A stretch of 64,000 nt of DNA from Xenorhabdus indica (GTDB lineage: Bacteria > Pseudomonadota > Gammaproteobacteria > Enterobacterales > Enterobacteriaceae). The notes below the pieces were generated by a model. The model was not told the origin of the DNA. It ran no database searches and saw nothing but the letters and a program-made list of their open reading frames with translations. Position numbers and translations under genes: made by a program. How positions within the stretch are numbered: position 1 is the stretch's first letter; each line of letters opens with the position of its first letter. This document shows positions 39,644-50,441 of the stretch, in pieces. The DNA lies in NCBI RefSeq assembly GCF_014467235.1, contig NZ_NKHP01000010.1, positions 91,456 through 155,455 on the forward strand, read 5' to 3'.

Positions 39644-42394
39644 TCAGCGTTTGGTTTTAAAGTAAAGTAATCGGTTGGCATTACTGACCACGGTGATTGA
39701 AGAGAGAGCCATGGCGGCTCCGGCAATGACTGGATTCAATAATGTTCCGGTTAAGGGGTAGAGAATACCTGCTGCAACCGGGATACCTAGCGTATTATAG
39801 ATAAAGGCGCCAAATAAATTTTGTTTCATATTACGCAATGTTCCCTTGGACAGTTCAACCGCGTCTGCAACACCATGCAGGCTATGTTGCATCAGGGTAA
39901 TTGACGCGGTTTCAATGGCGATATCACTACCACTTCCCATGGCAATTCCCACATCTGCTTGTGCCAATGCAGGTGCATCATTGATGCCGTCACCAATCAT
40001 GGCAACTTTCTTACCTTCAGACTGGAGATCCTGAATGGCGGCGGCTTTACCATCAGGTAGCACTCCTGCTATGACTTGATCAATACCAGCCTCTTTGGCT
40101 ATAGCATTGGCTGTTACAGGATGATCACCTGTCAGCATGACTAAGCGATAACCCTGAAGATGTAAGCGTTGCAAGGCGGAGACGGTATCCTGACGTAGTG
40201 GGTCACGTATTGAAAACAGAGCGGCCACTTCTCCGTCGATTGCCAGTATAACGGGGGTAGCACCTTTTTCTGCTTGTTTGGCAACCTGTGATTTAAATTC
40301 TGTTGTATCAATCTGATTTTGTTCAAGTAGGTTCAGATTTCCTAACAACAGTGTTGTATTACCAACATTCCCGCGTATACCCGTTCCGGCTAAAGTACGG
40401 AATTGTGTTACTTCAGGTAATTGTTGATCTTCAATTTGTTCACTTTCAACTTTCAGCAGAATGGCTCTTGCCAAAGGATGGTTTGAACCGCTTTCCAACG
40501 CACCAGCCCACAGCAATACTTGTTCTTTGGTGAATCCATTGAAAGTTTGAATTTCAGTGACCTGTGGCATCCCTTCAGTCAACGTTCCCGTTTTATCGAA
40601 AACAAGGGTATCGAGCTGGCTGGCTTGTTGTAGGGCATCAGCATCACGTACCAGTACACCTAATTCCGCCGCTCTTCCGACCCCAGAAATGATGGACATT
40701 GGTGTTGCCAAGCCGAGTGCACAAGGACAGGCAATAATCAACACTGTGGTGATGATAACCAGTGAGTACATGATTTGGGGTGCCGGGCCGATGAAAAACC
40801 AGATTGCCCCCGCAATGAGTGCGATAGCAACAACAACAGGCACAAATATAGAAGATATTTTATCCGCCAATTGGCCGATTTCAGGTTTACTACTTTGTGC
40901 CTGACGTACCAGCTTGATAATTCTTGCCAAAGTGGTTTGGCTACCTACTGCTGAGGCTTTAAAGAGTACGGTTCCATCTTGCACCACAGTTCCCGCGTGA
41001 ACTGTATCGCCAATTGATTTTTGTTGAGGGAGCGCTTCACCTGTCAGCATCGCTTCATCTAACCAGACTGTGCCGTGGATGATTTCACCATCCACGGGAA
41101 CCCGATCCCCTGTTACCAGCCGCAATGTCATATCAGGTTTAACATCAGCCAATGGCAACGTTTTCTCACTGCCTTCTATGATGACCTGAGCTGTGGGAGG
41201 TGTTAAATCCAACAATCGCTCAAGTGCTTTTGAGGAACGTTGGCGTGCGCGTTGCTCTAAGGCGTGTCCGAGGTTAATTAAGCCAATAATCATAGCGCTG
41301 GCTTCATAATAAATGTGGCGCGCCTGAGGCGGGAAAATATCCGGCCATAAATTAACACTTATCGAGTAGAGCCATGCGGCACCCGTTCCCAGTGCAACTA
41401 ATGTGTCCATTGTGGCACTGCCATTTTTCAGGCTTTGCCACGCATTACGATAAAAATGTCCGCCAGCAAATATCATTACGGCAAGAGTAGCCAGCCCGAT
41501 GCTTAACCAAATTGTATGGTTATCTGGAGTGAGCATCATATTGTCACCAATCATGCCCCAAATCATGACCGGAACCCCGACAGCCAGAGCGAGGGCCGAT
41601 TGCCAACGGAAACGGCGCATATTGGCCTGAGCAATTTGCTGCTGACGTTCCCGGCGCTCGGTTTCATCCAGAATAACTTCTGCACCATAGCCAGCCTTGA
41701 TGACAGCATCGACCAGAGCATGGGGAGATGCTGTCCCCGTAACCAGTGCACTTCTCTCTGCAAGGTTAACTCTGGCGTTTTCAACCCCTGCAACAGATTG
41801 CAGGGCTTTTTGTACTTTATTGACACAACTAGCACAGCTCATACCATCCAATAGAAGCTGGATGCTATCATGATCATTTGAAGTGGTTCGTGTATCCGGA
41901 GTAGGATCTATTGCCGCTGCCAAAAACTCCGGTGCTTGTGAAGCAGACTCTGAGGCAGATGTTGTCAGCGGCTTATTTTTTGGGGAATAGGTTTCCCCTG
42001 CTAATTCAGCATGATAACCCGCTAGCTTTACGGCATTAATCAAAGCATGGTTTTCAGCTTTGCCGTAAATTTTGGCTGTTTGAGTATCAACTTCAGCCGC
42101 AACTACACCAGCCACTGATTCCAACGCTTTTTGGGTTTTACCTGCACACTTCATACAGTTTAAACCTGAAAGCCGTAATTCAACATCGGGATGAGTTGCC
42201 AGAGTGGCTTCATAACCCGCATCAGTAATGGCGGCAATCAATGAATCGGGAGTTACACTACCGATCACTTTAGCGTATTCAAGGGTAACTTCTGCTTGTT
42301 CAACATCTGACAGATTCTCCAGTGCCTTTTTGACACTGCCGACACAGTGCATACAGGTCAAGCCTTGAAGTGTGAGAATGGTTGTTGTGGACAT
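39644..42394 (-). CDS. copA: copper-exporting P1B-type ATPase CopA with three metal-binding domains
   Basis: CopA pumps Cu+ from the cytoplasm. The 916-residue protein has three N-terminal heavy-metal domains with CMHC (~14-17), CMKC (~80-83) and CASC (~187-190). E. coli CopA (834) has two. The ATPase body follows: membrane CPC motif [15 protein letters not shown], phosphorylation site DKTGTLT, HP motif SNHPLARA and hinge [21 protein letters not shown] -1 frameshift site lies between domains 2 and 3. Transcription comes from a CueR-type promoter shared with divergent cueR. The start at 42394 follows TCAGGAGATTTTGTT. Confidence 0.96.
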   Translation of the reverse strand: MSTTTILTLQGLTCMHCVGSVKKALENLSDVEQAEVTLEYAKVIGSVTPDSLIAAITDAGYEATLATHPDVELRLSGLNCMKCAGKTQKALESVAGVVAAEVDTQTAKIYGKAENHALINAVKLAGYHAELAGETYSPKNKPLTTSASESASQAPEFLAAAIDPTPDTRTTSNDHDSIQLLLDGMSCASCVNKVQKALQSVAGVENARVNLAERSALVTGTASPHALVDAVIKAGYGAEVILDETERRERQQQIAQANMRRFRWQSALALAVGVPVMIWGMIGDNMMLTPDNHTIWLSIGLATLAVMIFAGGHFYRNAWQSLKNGSATMDTLVALGTGAAWLYSISVNLWPDIFPPQARHIYYEASAMIIGLINLGHALEQRARQRSSKALERLLDLTPPTAQVIIEGSEKTLPLADVKPDMTLRLVTGDRVPVDGEIIHGTVWLDEAMLTGEALPQQKSIGDTVHAGTVVQDGTVLFKASAVGSQTTLARIIKLVRQAQSSKPEIGQLADKISSIFVPVVVAIALIAGAIWFFIGPAPQIMYSLVIITTVLIIACPCALGLATPMSIISGVGRAAELGVLVRDADALQQASQLDTLVFDKTGTLTEGMPQVTEIQTFNGFTKEQVLLWAGALESGSNHPLARAILLKVESEQIEDQQLPEVTQFRTLAGTGIRGNVGNTTLLLGNLNLLEQNQIDTTEFKSQVAKQAEKGATPVILAIDGEVAALFSIRDPLRQDTVSALQRLHLQGYRLVMLTGDHPVTANAIAKEAGIDQVIAGVLPDGKAAAIQDLQSEGKKVAMIGDGINDAPALAQADVGIAMGSGSDIAIETASITLMQHSLHGVADAVELSKGTLRNMKQNLFGAFIYNTLGIPVAAGILYPLTGTLLNPVIAGAAMALSSITVVSNANRLLYFKTKR
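41978..41984 (-). promoter_or_regulatory. putative programmed -1 frameshift site in copA (CopZ-like product)
   Basis: On the coding strand the zero-frame codons 137-141 are TCC CCA AAA AAT AAG, containing the slippery heptamer C-CCA-AAA. A -1 slip makes the next codons AAA TAA, so the product ends at residue 140 after two metal-binding domains. E. coli copA has the same P-K-x-K-P-L context with C-CCA-AAG and a -1 stop, and there a one-domain chaperone CopA(Z) is made. Confidence 0.72.
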
Positions 42395-42447
42395 AACAAA
42401 ATCTCCTGAAACAGAGTGATATACTTATCATTATCCTTTTAGGCTAA

Positions 42448-42468
42448 ACCTTCCTGCAAGGGGAAGGT
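42448..42468. promoter_or_regulatory. CueR operator and copA promoter
   Basis: The dyad ACCTTCC-N7-GGAAGGT matches the CueR site of E. coli copA. On the minus strand it lies between a TTGACC -35 (42471-42466) and a TAGCCT -10 (42446-42441) separated by 19 bp, the long spacer of MerR-family promoters. Confidence 0.92.
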
Positions 42469-42480
42469 CAAGGGGAAAAT

Positions 42481-42888
42481 ATGAATATCAGTGAAATTGC
42501 CCGTAAGACTGGCTTAACCAGTAAAGCTATTCGGTTTTATGAAGAGAAAGATCTGATTACTGCGCCGGAGCGGGGAGATAATGGCTATCGTTTTTACCAA
42601 CAGAAACATGTTGATGAATTGATACTCTTACGTCAGGCAAGAGAAATAGGATTCACGATTGAAGAGTGCCGGGAGTTATTGCGTTTATCCCGCAATCCCA
42701 ATCGTCACAGTATAGATGTGAAAACAGCCACACTACAAAAAGTCACTGAGATAGAAGAAAAAATTGTGAAATTACAGCAGATAAGGGAAAAGCTATTAGC
42801 GTTGGCTGCCGAATGCCCAGGAGATGATGGGGCAGATTGCCCCATCATTGAACAACTATCTGGTTGTTGCGCCAATCATGATGGATGA
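42481..42888 (+). CDS. cueR: copper-sensing MerR-family activator CueR
   Basis: CueR activates copA (and cueO) on binding Cu+. The 135-residue length equals E. coli. N-terminal winged [25 protein letters not shown], a long dimerisation helix, and the two Cu-binding cysteines in [17 protein letters not shown]; the tail has SGCC. It diverges from copA, with the CueR dyad just upstream of its start. Its last 13 bases overlap the end of the convergent nfeD-type gene. Confidence 0.96.
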   Translation: MNISEIARKTGLTSKAIRFYEEKDLITAPERGDNGYRFYQQKHVDELILLRQAREIGFTIEECRELLRLSRNPNRHSIDVKTATLQKVTEIEEKIVKLQQIREKLLALAAECPGDDGADCPIIEQLSGCCANHDG

Positions 42889-43340
42889 GATACAGGCTTA
42901 ACCTTTAGTGTGATCCCGTCAACGGCAATGATTTCAACTTCGGTATTGGCAGTCAGTTCGCTGTCACAATGAATGCGCCAACTGCCATCAGCCAGTTTGA
43001 TACGCCCATAACCATTTTCGGTGTCTGCGATTAAGCGGGCGTGTAACCCAATTAACTGCTGGTTTTTCTGATTGAGCATCTTATCGCTATTGCGCGGATG
43101 GTAACGCAGCCAGCTACGCCACGCAATGGCAGAGAGTAGTGTCAAGGCAGCAAACAGAGTGCCTTGCAGCTCCCAGCTCATTTCAGGAAAAATCCATGTG
43201 ATCAGGGCGATAATCACGGCAGCGATACCCGTCCACAGCAAATATCCCCCTGTTCCCAGCAGCTCTGCAATTAATAGTAACCCACCAAAACAGAGCCAAA
43301 ACCAGACTGGTTGAGTGGCAACCTGTTCAATCATAGTCAT
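42876..43340 (-). CDS. NfeD-like membrane protein YbbK, partner of QmcA
   Basis: A 154-residue short-form NfeD protein: two or more N-terminal membrane helices ([49 protein letters not shown]) and a C-terminal OB-fold ([33 protein letters not shown]). Such proteins are paired with SPFH proteins; qmcA lies 30 nt upstream on the same strand. E. coli YbbK is 152 residues. Its 3' end overlaps convergent cueR by 13 bp. Confidence 0.92.
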   Translation of the reverse strand: MTMIEQVATQPVWFWLCFGGLLLIAELLGTGGYLLWTGIAAVIIALITWIFPEMSWELQGTLFAALTLLSAIAWRSWLRYHPRNSDKMLNQKNQQLIGLHARLIADTENGYGRIKLADGSWRIHCDSELTANTEVEIIAVDGITLKVKPVSHPS

Positions 43341-43370
43341 TATCCTGAAATAGTCGTTTATACTGAGCCG

Positions 43371-44300
43371 TTATTTATCCTGGTTGTTCTTCCTGCTTTC
43401 ATTGATCAACTCAGCAATGCCGCCTACAGCGCCCATCAGATTGCTGGCATCCAACGGCATCATGATCACTTTGCTATTATCTGCTGCGCCAATACTGGTC
43501 AGGGCATCGGTATATTTCTGAGCGACGAAGTAGTTAATCGCTTGCATATTACCGTCGGCAATAGCGTCAGAGACCATTTTGGTTGCTCGTGCTTCGGCTT
43601 CTGCGGCACGTTCACGGGCTTCCGCTTGCAGGAACGCTGATTGACGTTCACCTTCAGCTTTCAGGATCTGAGACTGTTTTTCACCTTCAGCTTTCAAAAT
43701 GGCGGCCTGACGAATACCTTCTGCTTCAAGAATATCTGCACGTTTGGTACGTTCAGCTTTCATCTGAGCATTCATCGCAGAGATCAATTCCTTAGGTGGA
43801 CGTACATCGCGGATCTCAATACGGGTGATTTTCACCCCCCAAGGGTTAGTGGCTTCATCAACGATGGTCAGCAAACGGCTGTTGATTAAATCGCGTTGAG
43901 ACAACATTTCATCCAGTTCCATTGAACCCAGAACAGTACGGAAGTTAGTCATGGTCAGGTTAATAATCGACAGTTCAAGGTTGCTGACTTCATAGGCAGC
44001 ACGTACTGGATCAACAACTTGAATAAAGCAGACGGCATCAATGGTGACATTGGCGTTATCGCGGGAAATAACTTCTTGTGATGGGATATCCAATACTTGC
44101 TCCATCATATTGATTCTACGACCAATACGATCAATAAATGGTATCAGGATATGTAGTCCCGGTGTCAATGTGCGGGTATAGCGGCCGAAACGTTCTACTG
44201 TCCACTGATATCCTTGTGGAATGGTTTTCACACAAGTAAAGACGATGACAACCGCAATAATGATCAGAATGGGGACAGCCCCAAGAGAGAGTAAATCCAT
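43371..44300 (-). CDS. qmcA: SPFH-domain membrane scaffold QmcA (YbbK partner)
   Basis: QmcA is a stomatin-like inner-membrane protein linked to membrane quality control. The 309 residues comprise one N-terminal helix ([20 protein letters not shown]), the SPFH/band-7 domain ([53 protein letters not shown]), then a coiled coil with repeated [11 protein letters not shown] units. E. coli QmcA is 305. First gene of qmcA-nfeD; cnoX lies upstream. Confidence 0.95.
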   Translation of the reverse strand: MDLLSLGAVPILIIIAVVIVFTCVKTIPQGYQWTVERFGRYTRTLTPGLHILIPFIDRIGRRINMMEQVLDIPSQEVISRDNANVTIDAVCFIQVVDPVRAAYEVSNLELSIINLTMTNFRTVLGSMELDEMLSQRDLINSRLLTIVDEATNPWGVKITRIEIRDVRPPKELISAMNAQMKAERTKRADILEAEGIRQAAILKAEGEKQSQILKAEGERQSAFLQAEARERAAEAEARATKMVSDAIADGNMQAINYFVAQKYTDALTSIGAADNSKVIMMPLDASNLMGAVGGIAELINESRKNNQDK

Positions 44301-44345
44301 AATAATTCCTCTATTAGTTAATCATGGAATACAAAAAATCTCTGA

Positions 44346-45224
44346 TTAATAGAGTAAGGAGTATACTTGGCGGCGATATTTAGATGCCAGTGCATCTCCG
44401 GCTCCAAGTGCAGAGATAATATCCATTAACGTTTTTTTCACTTCGCCATTGCCAGCAGAGAGATCTTTTTTCAGGAAACCTAACAGCAGTTCAAGGGCTT
44501 CTTTATTACGTCCGACTTCATGTAATTTAGATGCCAGTTGAATCGCAAGTTCTGCATTTTCTGGCTGTGTTGCCATTTCTTGCAGAAGTTTTTGAATTTC
44601 AGGTGAATCAGCAGCTTGTTTATGTGATTCAATGGACATCAGCAAATCATGATAACGCTGATCCTGATTTTCCAATGGAATAGTCTCCAATATCTTTTGG
44701 GCGTCTTCTAACTGATTGAGTGAAATATGGACTTCAGCCAGGAATAAACCCAGTTCAATATCCTGCGGATCGGCCTGATATGCTTCTTTCAGCAAAGGTA
44801 AGGCTTCCAGATTTTTGCCTTCAGCAAGCAATTCACTTGCTTGTTCCAACGGTGATTTTTCATGTTGCTGCAAAAGTTGGGCAAACATTTTTCTGATGTT
44901 TTCGTCAGTTTGTAACCCTTCAAAACCATGAACAGGGCGGGCTTCACGAACAAAAAGCACTGTTGGTACGGTACGTACACCAAATTGTGCAGAGATGTGA
45001 CCTAATTGATCACAATTGACCTTAGCCAGAATAAATTGTCCCACATATTCATGTGCGAGCTTATCAAGGGTCGCTTCTAATTCGTGACAATGGAGATCTT
45101 GTGGTGACCAGAAATAGAATACCACAAGCTGATTTAAGGACTGCTGAACAGTTGGAGCAATATTAGATTCATTGATGTGAACAATCTGAGCAGTGTTGCT
45201 GTTAGTATTCATTGTTGATTCCAT
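44346..45224 (-). CDS. cnoX: chaperedoxin CnoX (YbbN)
   Basis: CnoX is a thioredoxin-fold holdase activated by HOCl that hands clients to GroEL. The 292 residues comprise an N-terminal thioredoxin domain and C-terminal TPR repeats ([45 protein letters not shown]), ending [13 protein letters not shown] like E. coli (284). The redox site is FWSPQDLHC, i.e. a non-canonical Ser...Cys as in E. coli YbbN (SxxxxxC spacing), so it is not a normal disulfide reductase. The start at 45224 follows AGAGAGAATCCC; an ATG four codons in is possible. Confidence 0.93.
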   Translation of the reverse strand: MESTMNTNSNTAQIVHINESNIAPTVQQSLNQLVVFYFWSPQDLHCHELEATLDKLAHEYVGQFILAKVNCDQLGHISAQFGVRTVPTVLFVREARPVHGFEGLQTDENIRKMFAQLLQQHEKSPLEQASELLAEGKNLEALPLLKEAYQADPQDIELGLFLAEVHISLNQLEDAQKILETIPLENQDQRYHDLLMSIESHKQAADSPEIQKLLQEMATQPENAELAIQLASKLHEVGRNKEALELLLGFLKKDLSAGNGEVKKTLMDIISALGAGDALASKYRRQVYSLLY

Positions 45225-45332
45225 GGGATTCTCTCTTTAAGTTCATTATCAGGCGATTATCCCCTTTCACTTTGCAAATATATGAATGGGTATATAAACA
45301 ATAGATAGGGATGACCTATGTCTTTTTCAATC

Positions 45333-45461
45333 TCAGTTATGTGCCAAATCCGCAGGCTTGCGACAAGCAGCCAGGACACGATAACCGTGTTGATCAAGGG
45401 CTTTGGCGGCGGTTAATCCGATACCGCGGGAGCAGCCAGTAATAAGAACTGCTTTTTGCAT
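45333..45461 (-). pseudogene. ybbO: truncated remnant of SDR oxidoreductase ybbO
   Basis: A 42-residue frame gives MQKAVLITGCSRGIGLTAAK then ALDQHGYRVLAACRKPADLA and a stop. This is the N-terminal Rossmann TGxxxGIG nucleotide-binding segment of a short-chain dehydrogenase and matches E. coli YbbO at the expected place between cnoX and tesA. The remaining ~225 residues of a normal YbbO are gone: the next bases upstream of cnoX show no SDR sequence. A fair ribosome site (AGGTAAAG) is still present. Confidence 0.9.
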
Positions 45462-45527
45462 CACTTTACCTGTTAAATTACATCAGCTTACTGAAATAAA
45501 TGATTTACTATTAATTAATGAATATTT

Positions 45528-46163
45528 TTACTTATGGGTGATATATGCTGACAGTCTGTTGGACATCCAATCAGCAATAAAAGGTTGTGCGATTTGATTG
45601 GGATGCAGGCCATCATCTTGCATCCATTCTGGCTTGATAGCAATGTGCTCCATAAAAAATGGTAATAAAGGGATTTGATTGTGTTTTGATAAAGAAGGGT
45701 AAATTTTGGCAAAAGATTCGGTGTAGCGTTTTCCATAATTCGGCGAAACATAGATTTGCATCAATAATGGCTTAGCGTTGGCTTGCTTTACCAACGTAAT
45801 GATCTTTTGCAGATCTTGTTCTATTTGCTGGACCGGAAAACCACGTAACCCATCGTTCGCTCCGAGTTCGATCAGAACCCATTTAGGATTGTGTTGTTTC
45901 AGTAACTCAGGCAGACGTTCAAGCCCCTGTGCTACGGTATTACCGCTGATACTGCCATTAATGATGGTTATTTTATTACCGGATTGCTGCCATTTTTTTG
46001 CCATTAGGGTGGGCCATGACTGCTCAATGGGCAGGCGATAGCCAGCACTGAGACTATCTCCCAATATAAGTAGAGTATCAGCCGCCACCGCTCTGGCACT
46101 GCATAGCACTAACAAGAAAAGGAAAAGTACATGGCTGTAGAAAGTATTCTTGAAGTTCATCAT
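45528..46163 (-). CDS. tesA: periplasmic lysophospholipase / acyl-CoA thioesterase I TesA
   Basis: TesA is a periplasmic SGNH hydrolase acting on thioesters, lysophospholipids and esters. Signal peptide [20 protein letters not shown]...AVA, then block I DTLLILGDSLSAGYR (nucleophile Ser), block III LGANDGLRG, and block V MQDDGLHPN (Asp-His). 211 residues from the ATG pair at 46163; E. coli TesA is 208 and also begins MMNF. A longer frame to 46211 is not supported. It overlaps divergent ybbA by 33 bp, as in E. coli. Confidence 0.94.
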   Translation of the reverse strand: MMNFKNTFYSHVLFLFLLVLCSARAVAADTLLILGDSLSAGYRLPIEQSWPTLMAKKWQQSGNKITIINGSISGNTVAQGLERLPELLKQHNPKWVLIELGANDGLRGFPVQQIEQDLQKIITLVKQANAKPLLMQIYVSPNYGKRYTESFAKIYPSLSKHNQIPLLPFFMEHIAIKPEWMQDDGLHPNQIAQPFIADWMSNRLSAYITHK

Positions 46164-46817
46164 CTCATTAAACATGTTGGCCAAAGGGAACAGGTAATTA
46201 ATATATTGCAAGGTGTTGAGCTACTTGTCGAGCCGGCACAGACAATTGCATTAATTGGTGAGTCAGGCTCAGGGAAATCCACCTTGCTAGGCATTATTGC
46301 CGGTTTGGATGATGGCAGTTCAGGGGAAGTGCATTTACTAGGACAGAATATCAGCCGCATGGACGAAGAACAGCGGGCACAATTACGGGCAGAAAATGTG
46401 GGTTTTGTTTTCCAATCGTTTATGTTGATCCCTACTCTGAATGCGTTAGAGAACGTTCAGCTTCCGGCACTTTTGCGGGGAGAATCCGAAAGCTATAGTC
46501 GCCAGCAGGCTATCGAATTACTCGAACAGTTAGGATTGGGAAAACGGTTAAAACATATGCCGGCCCAACTTTCGGGTGGAGAACAGCAACGGGTTGCATT
46601 GGCCAGAGCATTCAGTACTCGTCCAAAAATCCTGTTTGCGGATGAACCGACAGGCAATCTCGACCGTCAAACCGGTGAACGTATCGCCGATCTGCTTTTT
46701 TCGCTCAACCACGATTATGCTACGACACTGATTCTGGTGACACATGATAACCAGCTTGCTGCACGTTGCCAGCGCCGTTTACGTCTGGTAGATGGAAAAT
46801 TATGGGAGGAAGCATGA
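46131..46817 (+). CDS. ybbA: ABC transporter ATP-binding protein YbbA
   Basis: The ATPase of a LolD/MacB-type ABC complex with YbbP. The 228 residues comprise Walker [21 protein letters not shown], signature [15 protein letters not shown], Walker [18 protein letters not shown] and H-loop VTHD. It starts at ATG 46131 after AAGGAAAAG, inside the 5' end of divergent tesA. The stop overlaps ybbP by ATGA, so the two are co-translated. E. coli YbbAP may act on envelope lipids or esters together with TesA; that role is only suggested by context. Confidence 0.95.
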   Translation: MAVESILEVHHLIKHVGQREQVINILQGVELLVEPAQTIALIGESGSGKSTLLGIIAGLDDGSSGEVHLLGQNISRMDEEQRAQLRAENVGFVFQSFMLIPTLNALENVQLPALLRGESESYSRQQAIELLEQLGLGKRLKHMPAQLSGGEQQRVALARAFSTRPKILFADEPTGNLDRQTGERIADLLFSLNHDYATTLILVTHDNQLAARCQRRLRLVDGKLWEEA

Positions 46818-49246
46818 TCTGGCGCTGGTTTTGGCGTGAATGGCGTACACCATCGCTATTGATTGTCTGGTTGTCTCTGACATTAGCGGTAGCATGTGTA
46901 TTGGCGTTGGGGCGTATTGGTGATCGTATTGATCAGAGTGTCCATTATCAGAGCCGCGATTTTCTGGCAGGCGATCTGGTATTACGTGCATCGTATCCTG
47001 TTGATGGCTCTTGGCTAATGCTGGCTCAGGAAAAAGGATTGACATTAAGCCGTCAAATCTCATTTTCAACCATGACTTATGCAGGGGATATCCCGCAACT
47101 GGCTCAGGTTAAAGCAACCGATGAGCATTACCCGTTGTATGGTGAATTGGAAACTCATCCAAAGGGTTTAAAGCCAGAGAAAGGTTCTGTACTTGTCGCT
47201 CCCCGTTTGCTGGCACTATTGAATATTAAAGTTGGGGATAGCCTGGAAGTTGGTGATACTACATTGAAAATCAGTGGCGAACTGTTGCAAGAACCGGATA
47301 GTGGTTTTAATCCATTCCAACTTTCTCCCCGTATTTTAATCAATATTGATGATGCCAGAGCGACAGGCGCAATTCAGCCGGGAAGCCGTTTGACTTACCG
47401 TTATATGTTTGCTGGTTCGCCAGAGGCGGTTCAATCATTCCAGCAACTGATCGATCCACAATTAAAAGCGGATCAGCGTTGGTTGACACTAAAACAGGAT
47501 AATGGCGCGTTGGCACAATCCATCGAACGTGCACAGCAATTCTTGTTATTGTCGGCATTACTGACATTATTGCTGGCCGTGGCGGCGGTCGCTGTTTCCA
47601 TGACTCACTATTGCCGTAGCCGACATAATCTGGTTGCGATCCTGAAAACACTAGGGGCAGGGCGTTGGCTGTTGCGTCAGTGGATCATTGGGCAGTGGTT
47701 GGTAATATTGCTTGCAGCTACGGTTGTCGGCTCTATGCTGGGGTTGGTTTTTGAATCGCTATTGATACGGGTACTGGCCGCCATGTTACCTAAGATGTTA
47801 CCGGAAGCAGGGCGGTGGCCGTGGGTGTGGGCGCTTGGAGCGCTGTTTGGTATTGCTTTGCTGGTAGGCATTCGGCCCTATCGCCAACTAATGGCAACTC
47901 AGCCATCAAGAGTATTACGCAGCGATGTCACCGCGTCTATCTGGCCATTACGTTATTATCTGCCTGCGGTCGCACTGCTGATTACTGGTGGATTAGTATT
48001 GTTGGCAGGAACTGAGCCACTGTTATGGTCGTTGCTGGCAGGTATACCGATTGTTGCATTGTTATTAGGCATATTGGGCTGGAGTGGGTTGTGGCTGCTG
48101 CGTCGGATCACATTTCGCCAGTTGAGCCTGCGTCTGGCGGTCAGCCGATTGTTGTGCCGCCCATTCCAGACGATGACACAATTAGCATCATTTTCACTTT
48201 CCTTCATGTTATTGGCACTGCTTGTGATGGTGAGAGGGGATTTACTGGGGCGATGGCAGCAGCAGTTACCACCAGATAGCCCGAATTATTTTCTGATTAA
48301 CATGACTCAGCCGCAAATTGCTCAGGTAAATGATTTATTGGCAAACTATAAAGTGAAGCCAACGGAATACTATCCTGTGGTGTTGGCACGATTAACAGAA
48401 ATTAATGGACAGCCGGCAATTGAATGGGCTGATGAAAAGCATCCTAAAAGTACAACAGTACGCCGTGAACTTAATTTAACATGGAAAAAAGAATTGCCGC
48501 CGTTTAATACCCTTATAGAAGGAAGTTGGCCGCCGAAACCCAAAGAAGTTTCAATGGAACAAGGGGTTGCAGAGCAGTTACAGATTCAGGTTGGAGATAA
48601 ATTGACTTTCACCGGGGACACCCGAACTTTTGCGGTGACAGTCAGCAGCATTCGCAAAGTGGATTGGGAAAGCCTGCATCCGAACTTTTTCTTTATTTTT
48701 GCCAAAGAAACACTGGAACACCAACCGCAAACATGGTTGACCAGCTTCCATTATGAGGGGAATGGAAGATTGTTAACGGAACTGAATCGTCATTTTCCAA
48801 CAATCAGTATGCTGGATATTGGCTCCATGATTAAGCAGATACAAGGGATCTTGCAGCAAGTCAGTCGGGCGTTGGAAATGATGGTTGTGTTGGTGATGGC
48901 CTGTGGTGGATTACTTTTACTGGCACAGATTCAGGTTGGTATGAACCAACGACTGCTTGAACTGGTAGTTTATCGAACATTGGGAGCCAGTAAGAAATTG
49001 TTGCGTCGTACATTGTGGGGCGAATTTGCCTTGCTTGGTTTTATGGCAGGTTTGGCTGCGGCATTTGGTGCCGAAATTGCACTTTGGTTGTTGCAGACGA
49101 AAGTTTTTGATTTTCCGTGGCAACCGCAGTGGCTGATGTGGCTTTTGTTACCGATTATCAGCAGCCTGTTGCTGTCATTGTGTGGTGGTTGGCTGGGTGT
49201 CCGGCTATTGCGCAAACAAGGGCAATATCGACGTTTACCAGAATAA
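46814..49246 (+). CDS. ybbP: FtsX-like ABC permease YbbP
   Basis: The 810-residue permease partner of YbbA. It is a MacB/LolC-type protein with about ten membrane helices in two FtsX modules and large periplasmic loops. Landmarks: N-terminal TM LLIVWLSLTLAVACVLALGRI, ACVLALG-following loop DRIDQSVHYQSRDFLAGDLV, TM cluster ALLTLLLAVAAVAVSMTHYC, second module LEMMVVLVMACGGLLLLAQIQ, ending in SLLLSLCGGWLGVRLL. A longer frame to 46766 reads through ybbA; the ATG at 46814 (GGGAGGAAGC before it) gives the E. coli-like length (804) and an ATGA overlap. Confidence 0.94.
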   Translation: MIWRWFWREWRTPSLLIVWLSLTLAVACVLALGRIGDRIDQSVHYQSRDFLAGDLVLRASYPVDGSWLMLAQEKGLTLSRQISFSTMTYAGDIPQLAQVKATDEHYPLYGELETHPKGLKPEKGSVLVAPRLLALLNIKVGDSLEVGDTTLKISGELLQEPDSGFNPFQLSPRILINIDDARATGAIQPGSRLTYRYMFAGSPEAVQSFQQLIDPQLKADQRWLTLKQDNGALAQSIERAQQFLLLSALLTLLLAVAAVAVSMTHYCRSRHNLVAILKTLGAGRWLLRQWIIGQWLVILLAATVVGSMLGLVFESLLIRVLAAMLPKMLPEAGRWPWVWALGALFGIALLVGIRPYRQLMATQPSRVLRSDVTASIWPLRYYLPAVALLITGGLVLLAGTEPLLWSLLAGIPIVALLLGILGWSGLWLLRRITFRQLSLRLAVSRLLCRPFQTMTQLASFSLSFMLLALLVMVRGDLLGRWQQQLPPDSPNYFLINMTQPQIAQVNDLLANYKVKPTEYYPVVLARLTEINGQPAIEWADEKHPKSTTVRRELNLTWKKELPPFNTLIEGSWPPKPKEVSMEQGVAEQLQIQVGDKLTFTGDTRTFAVTVSSIRKVDWESLHPNFFFIFAKETLEHQPQTWLTSFHYEGNGRLLTELNRHFPTISMLDIGSMIKQIQGILQQVSRALEMMVVLVMACGGLLLLAQIQVGMNQRLLELVVYRTLGASKKLLRRTLWGEFALLGFMAGLAAAFGAEIALWLLQTKVFDFPWQPQWLMWLLLPIISSLLLSLCGGWLGVRLLRKQGQYRRLPE

Positions 49247-49338
49247 CGTTTGTCAGAATAAATAGTGCCTTAGTTGTGCATGGGAAGCTCTGGAATCAAG
49301 GCTTCCCATGTTTATAATCGTTTTTTTTCAAGGTGATA

Positions 49339-50394
49339 TCAGCCAAATTCAGCCTTTAATTTCGGCAGGATTTGATCGCCGAATATTTTTAATCCCTCAA
49401 TATAATCAGGAAATATCAACATTACCCCATCCAATTCACAAGTACGCAGTAAATCCGACAGTTGCTTACAGCAAGTATCTGCTGTTCCGATAGCGGTATG
49501 AGTCATGAAAGCATTTTGAGATCTTTCTACCATCGCATTACTTTTTCCATCCACATCAACACCAAAACTGTGCATCATATTTCTGACCGCCTCTACATCC
49601 AAACCCTGACGATAGAATTGAGCAAGGGTTTCGGCATAAGCATCACTTTCAGCACAAATGATGGTACACATGCAGAATGTTTTGGTTGTGGTGTTGTATT
49701 CTGAGGCAATGCGTTTGGCGGTTAAACTGATCCTGCGGGTCTCTGCTTCATCTTTACCGCCAATGAAACAGACATCGGTATGGCGTACACTGAAACGCAG
49801 ACCGCGTTCGGATTGTCCGGCGCAAACTAAATAAGGACGAGGGCGTGAAAGAGGTTTGGGTTCAGAGACACACTGTTTCAGATTGAAATACGTTCCTTGA
49901 TAATCAACTTGTTTTTCGCGCCAAAGCCGTTTTATCAACAGTGTCCATTCCTCTGTCATCGCATAACGTTGATCGTGATCCAGTTTACTGTCCCATTCCC
50001 CCATCTGCTCAAATTCATCGCGGAATGAGCCAGAGACAATATTCAGACCGGCGCGCCCTTGACTAATATGATCTAAAGTAGCGATCATTTTGGCCGTCAC
50101 CGCCGGATTGTGCAGACCAGCATGAACCGTAGCGATCAACTTGGCGCGATGAGTGACTTCAGCAATGCCAGCCATCATGGTGACAGATTCGAGTGAACTG
50201 CCCCAATGATCAGTGTCGCCACCAAAACCGCGCCATTTGCCCATGGACATAATGAAATCAAGGCCGATTTGATCGGCAAGAATAGCCGCTTCACGGTTTT
50301 GTTTATAAGATGCATCCAATGGCGGCGTGTTTTGGGAAATAATCCATCCACCTTTGGCGATAGGCAGAAATACACCGAATTCTTTCTTTGACAT
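49339..50394 (-). CDS. FMN-dependent LLM-class monooxygenase, RutA-like
   Basis: A luciferase-like flavin monooxygenase with 351 residues. Alignment with E. coli RutA (pyrimidine oxygenase) is visible: FGVFLPIAKGGWIIS, MSMGKWRGFGGDT-HW, MAGIAEVTHRAKLIAT, GRAGLNIVSGSFRDEFEQMG and YLVCAGQSERGLRFS. RutA opens uracil with FMNH2 and O2. The true substrate here is unknown, and no RutB-F genes lie nearby. It is the last gene of a Tsx-like/MFS/LLM operon (47 nt after the MFS gene). The start is ATG 50394 with AAGGAA six bases upstream. Confidence 0.88.
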   Translation of the reverse strand: MSKKEFGVFLPIAKGGWIISQNTPPLDASYKQNREAAILADQIGLDFIMSMGKWRGFGGDTDHWGSSLESVTMMAGIAEVTHRAKLIATVHAGLHNPAVTAKMIATLDHISQGRAGLNIVSGSFRDEFEQMGEWDSKLDHDQRYAMTEEWTLLIKRLWREKQVDYQGTYFNLKQCVSEPKPLSRPRPYLVCAGQSERGLRFSVRHTDVCFIGGKDEAETRRISLTAKRIASEYNTTTKTFCMCTIICAESDAYAETLAQFYRQGLDVEAVRNMMHSFGVDVDGKSNAMVERSQNAFMTHTAIGTADTCCKQLSDLLRTCELDGVMLIFPDYIEGLKIFGDQILPKLKAEFG

Positions 50395-50441
50395 CACTAT
50401 TTCCTTATTTGTGTGCTGTTTCAGGGTATAGTAATCATTAT

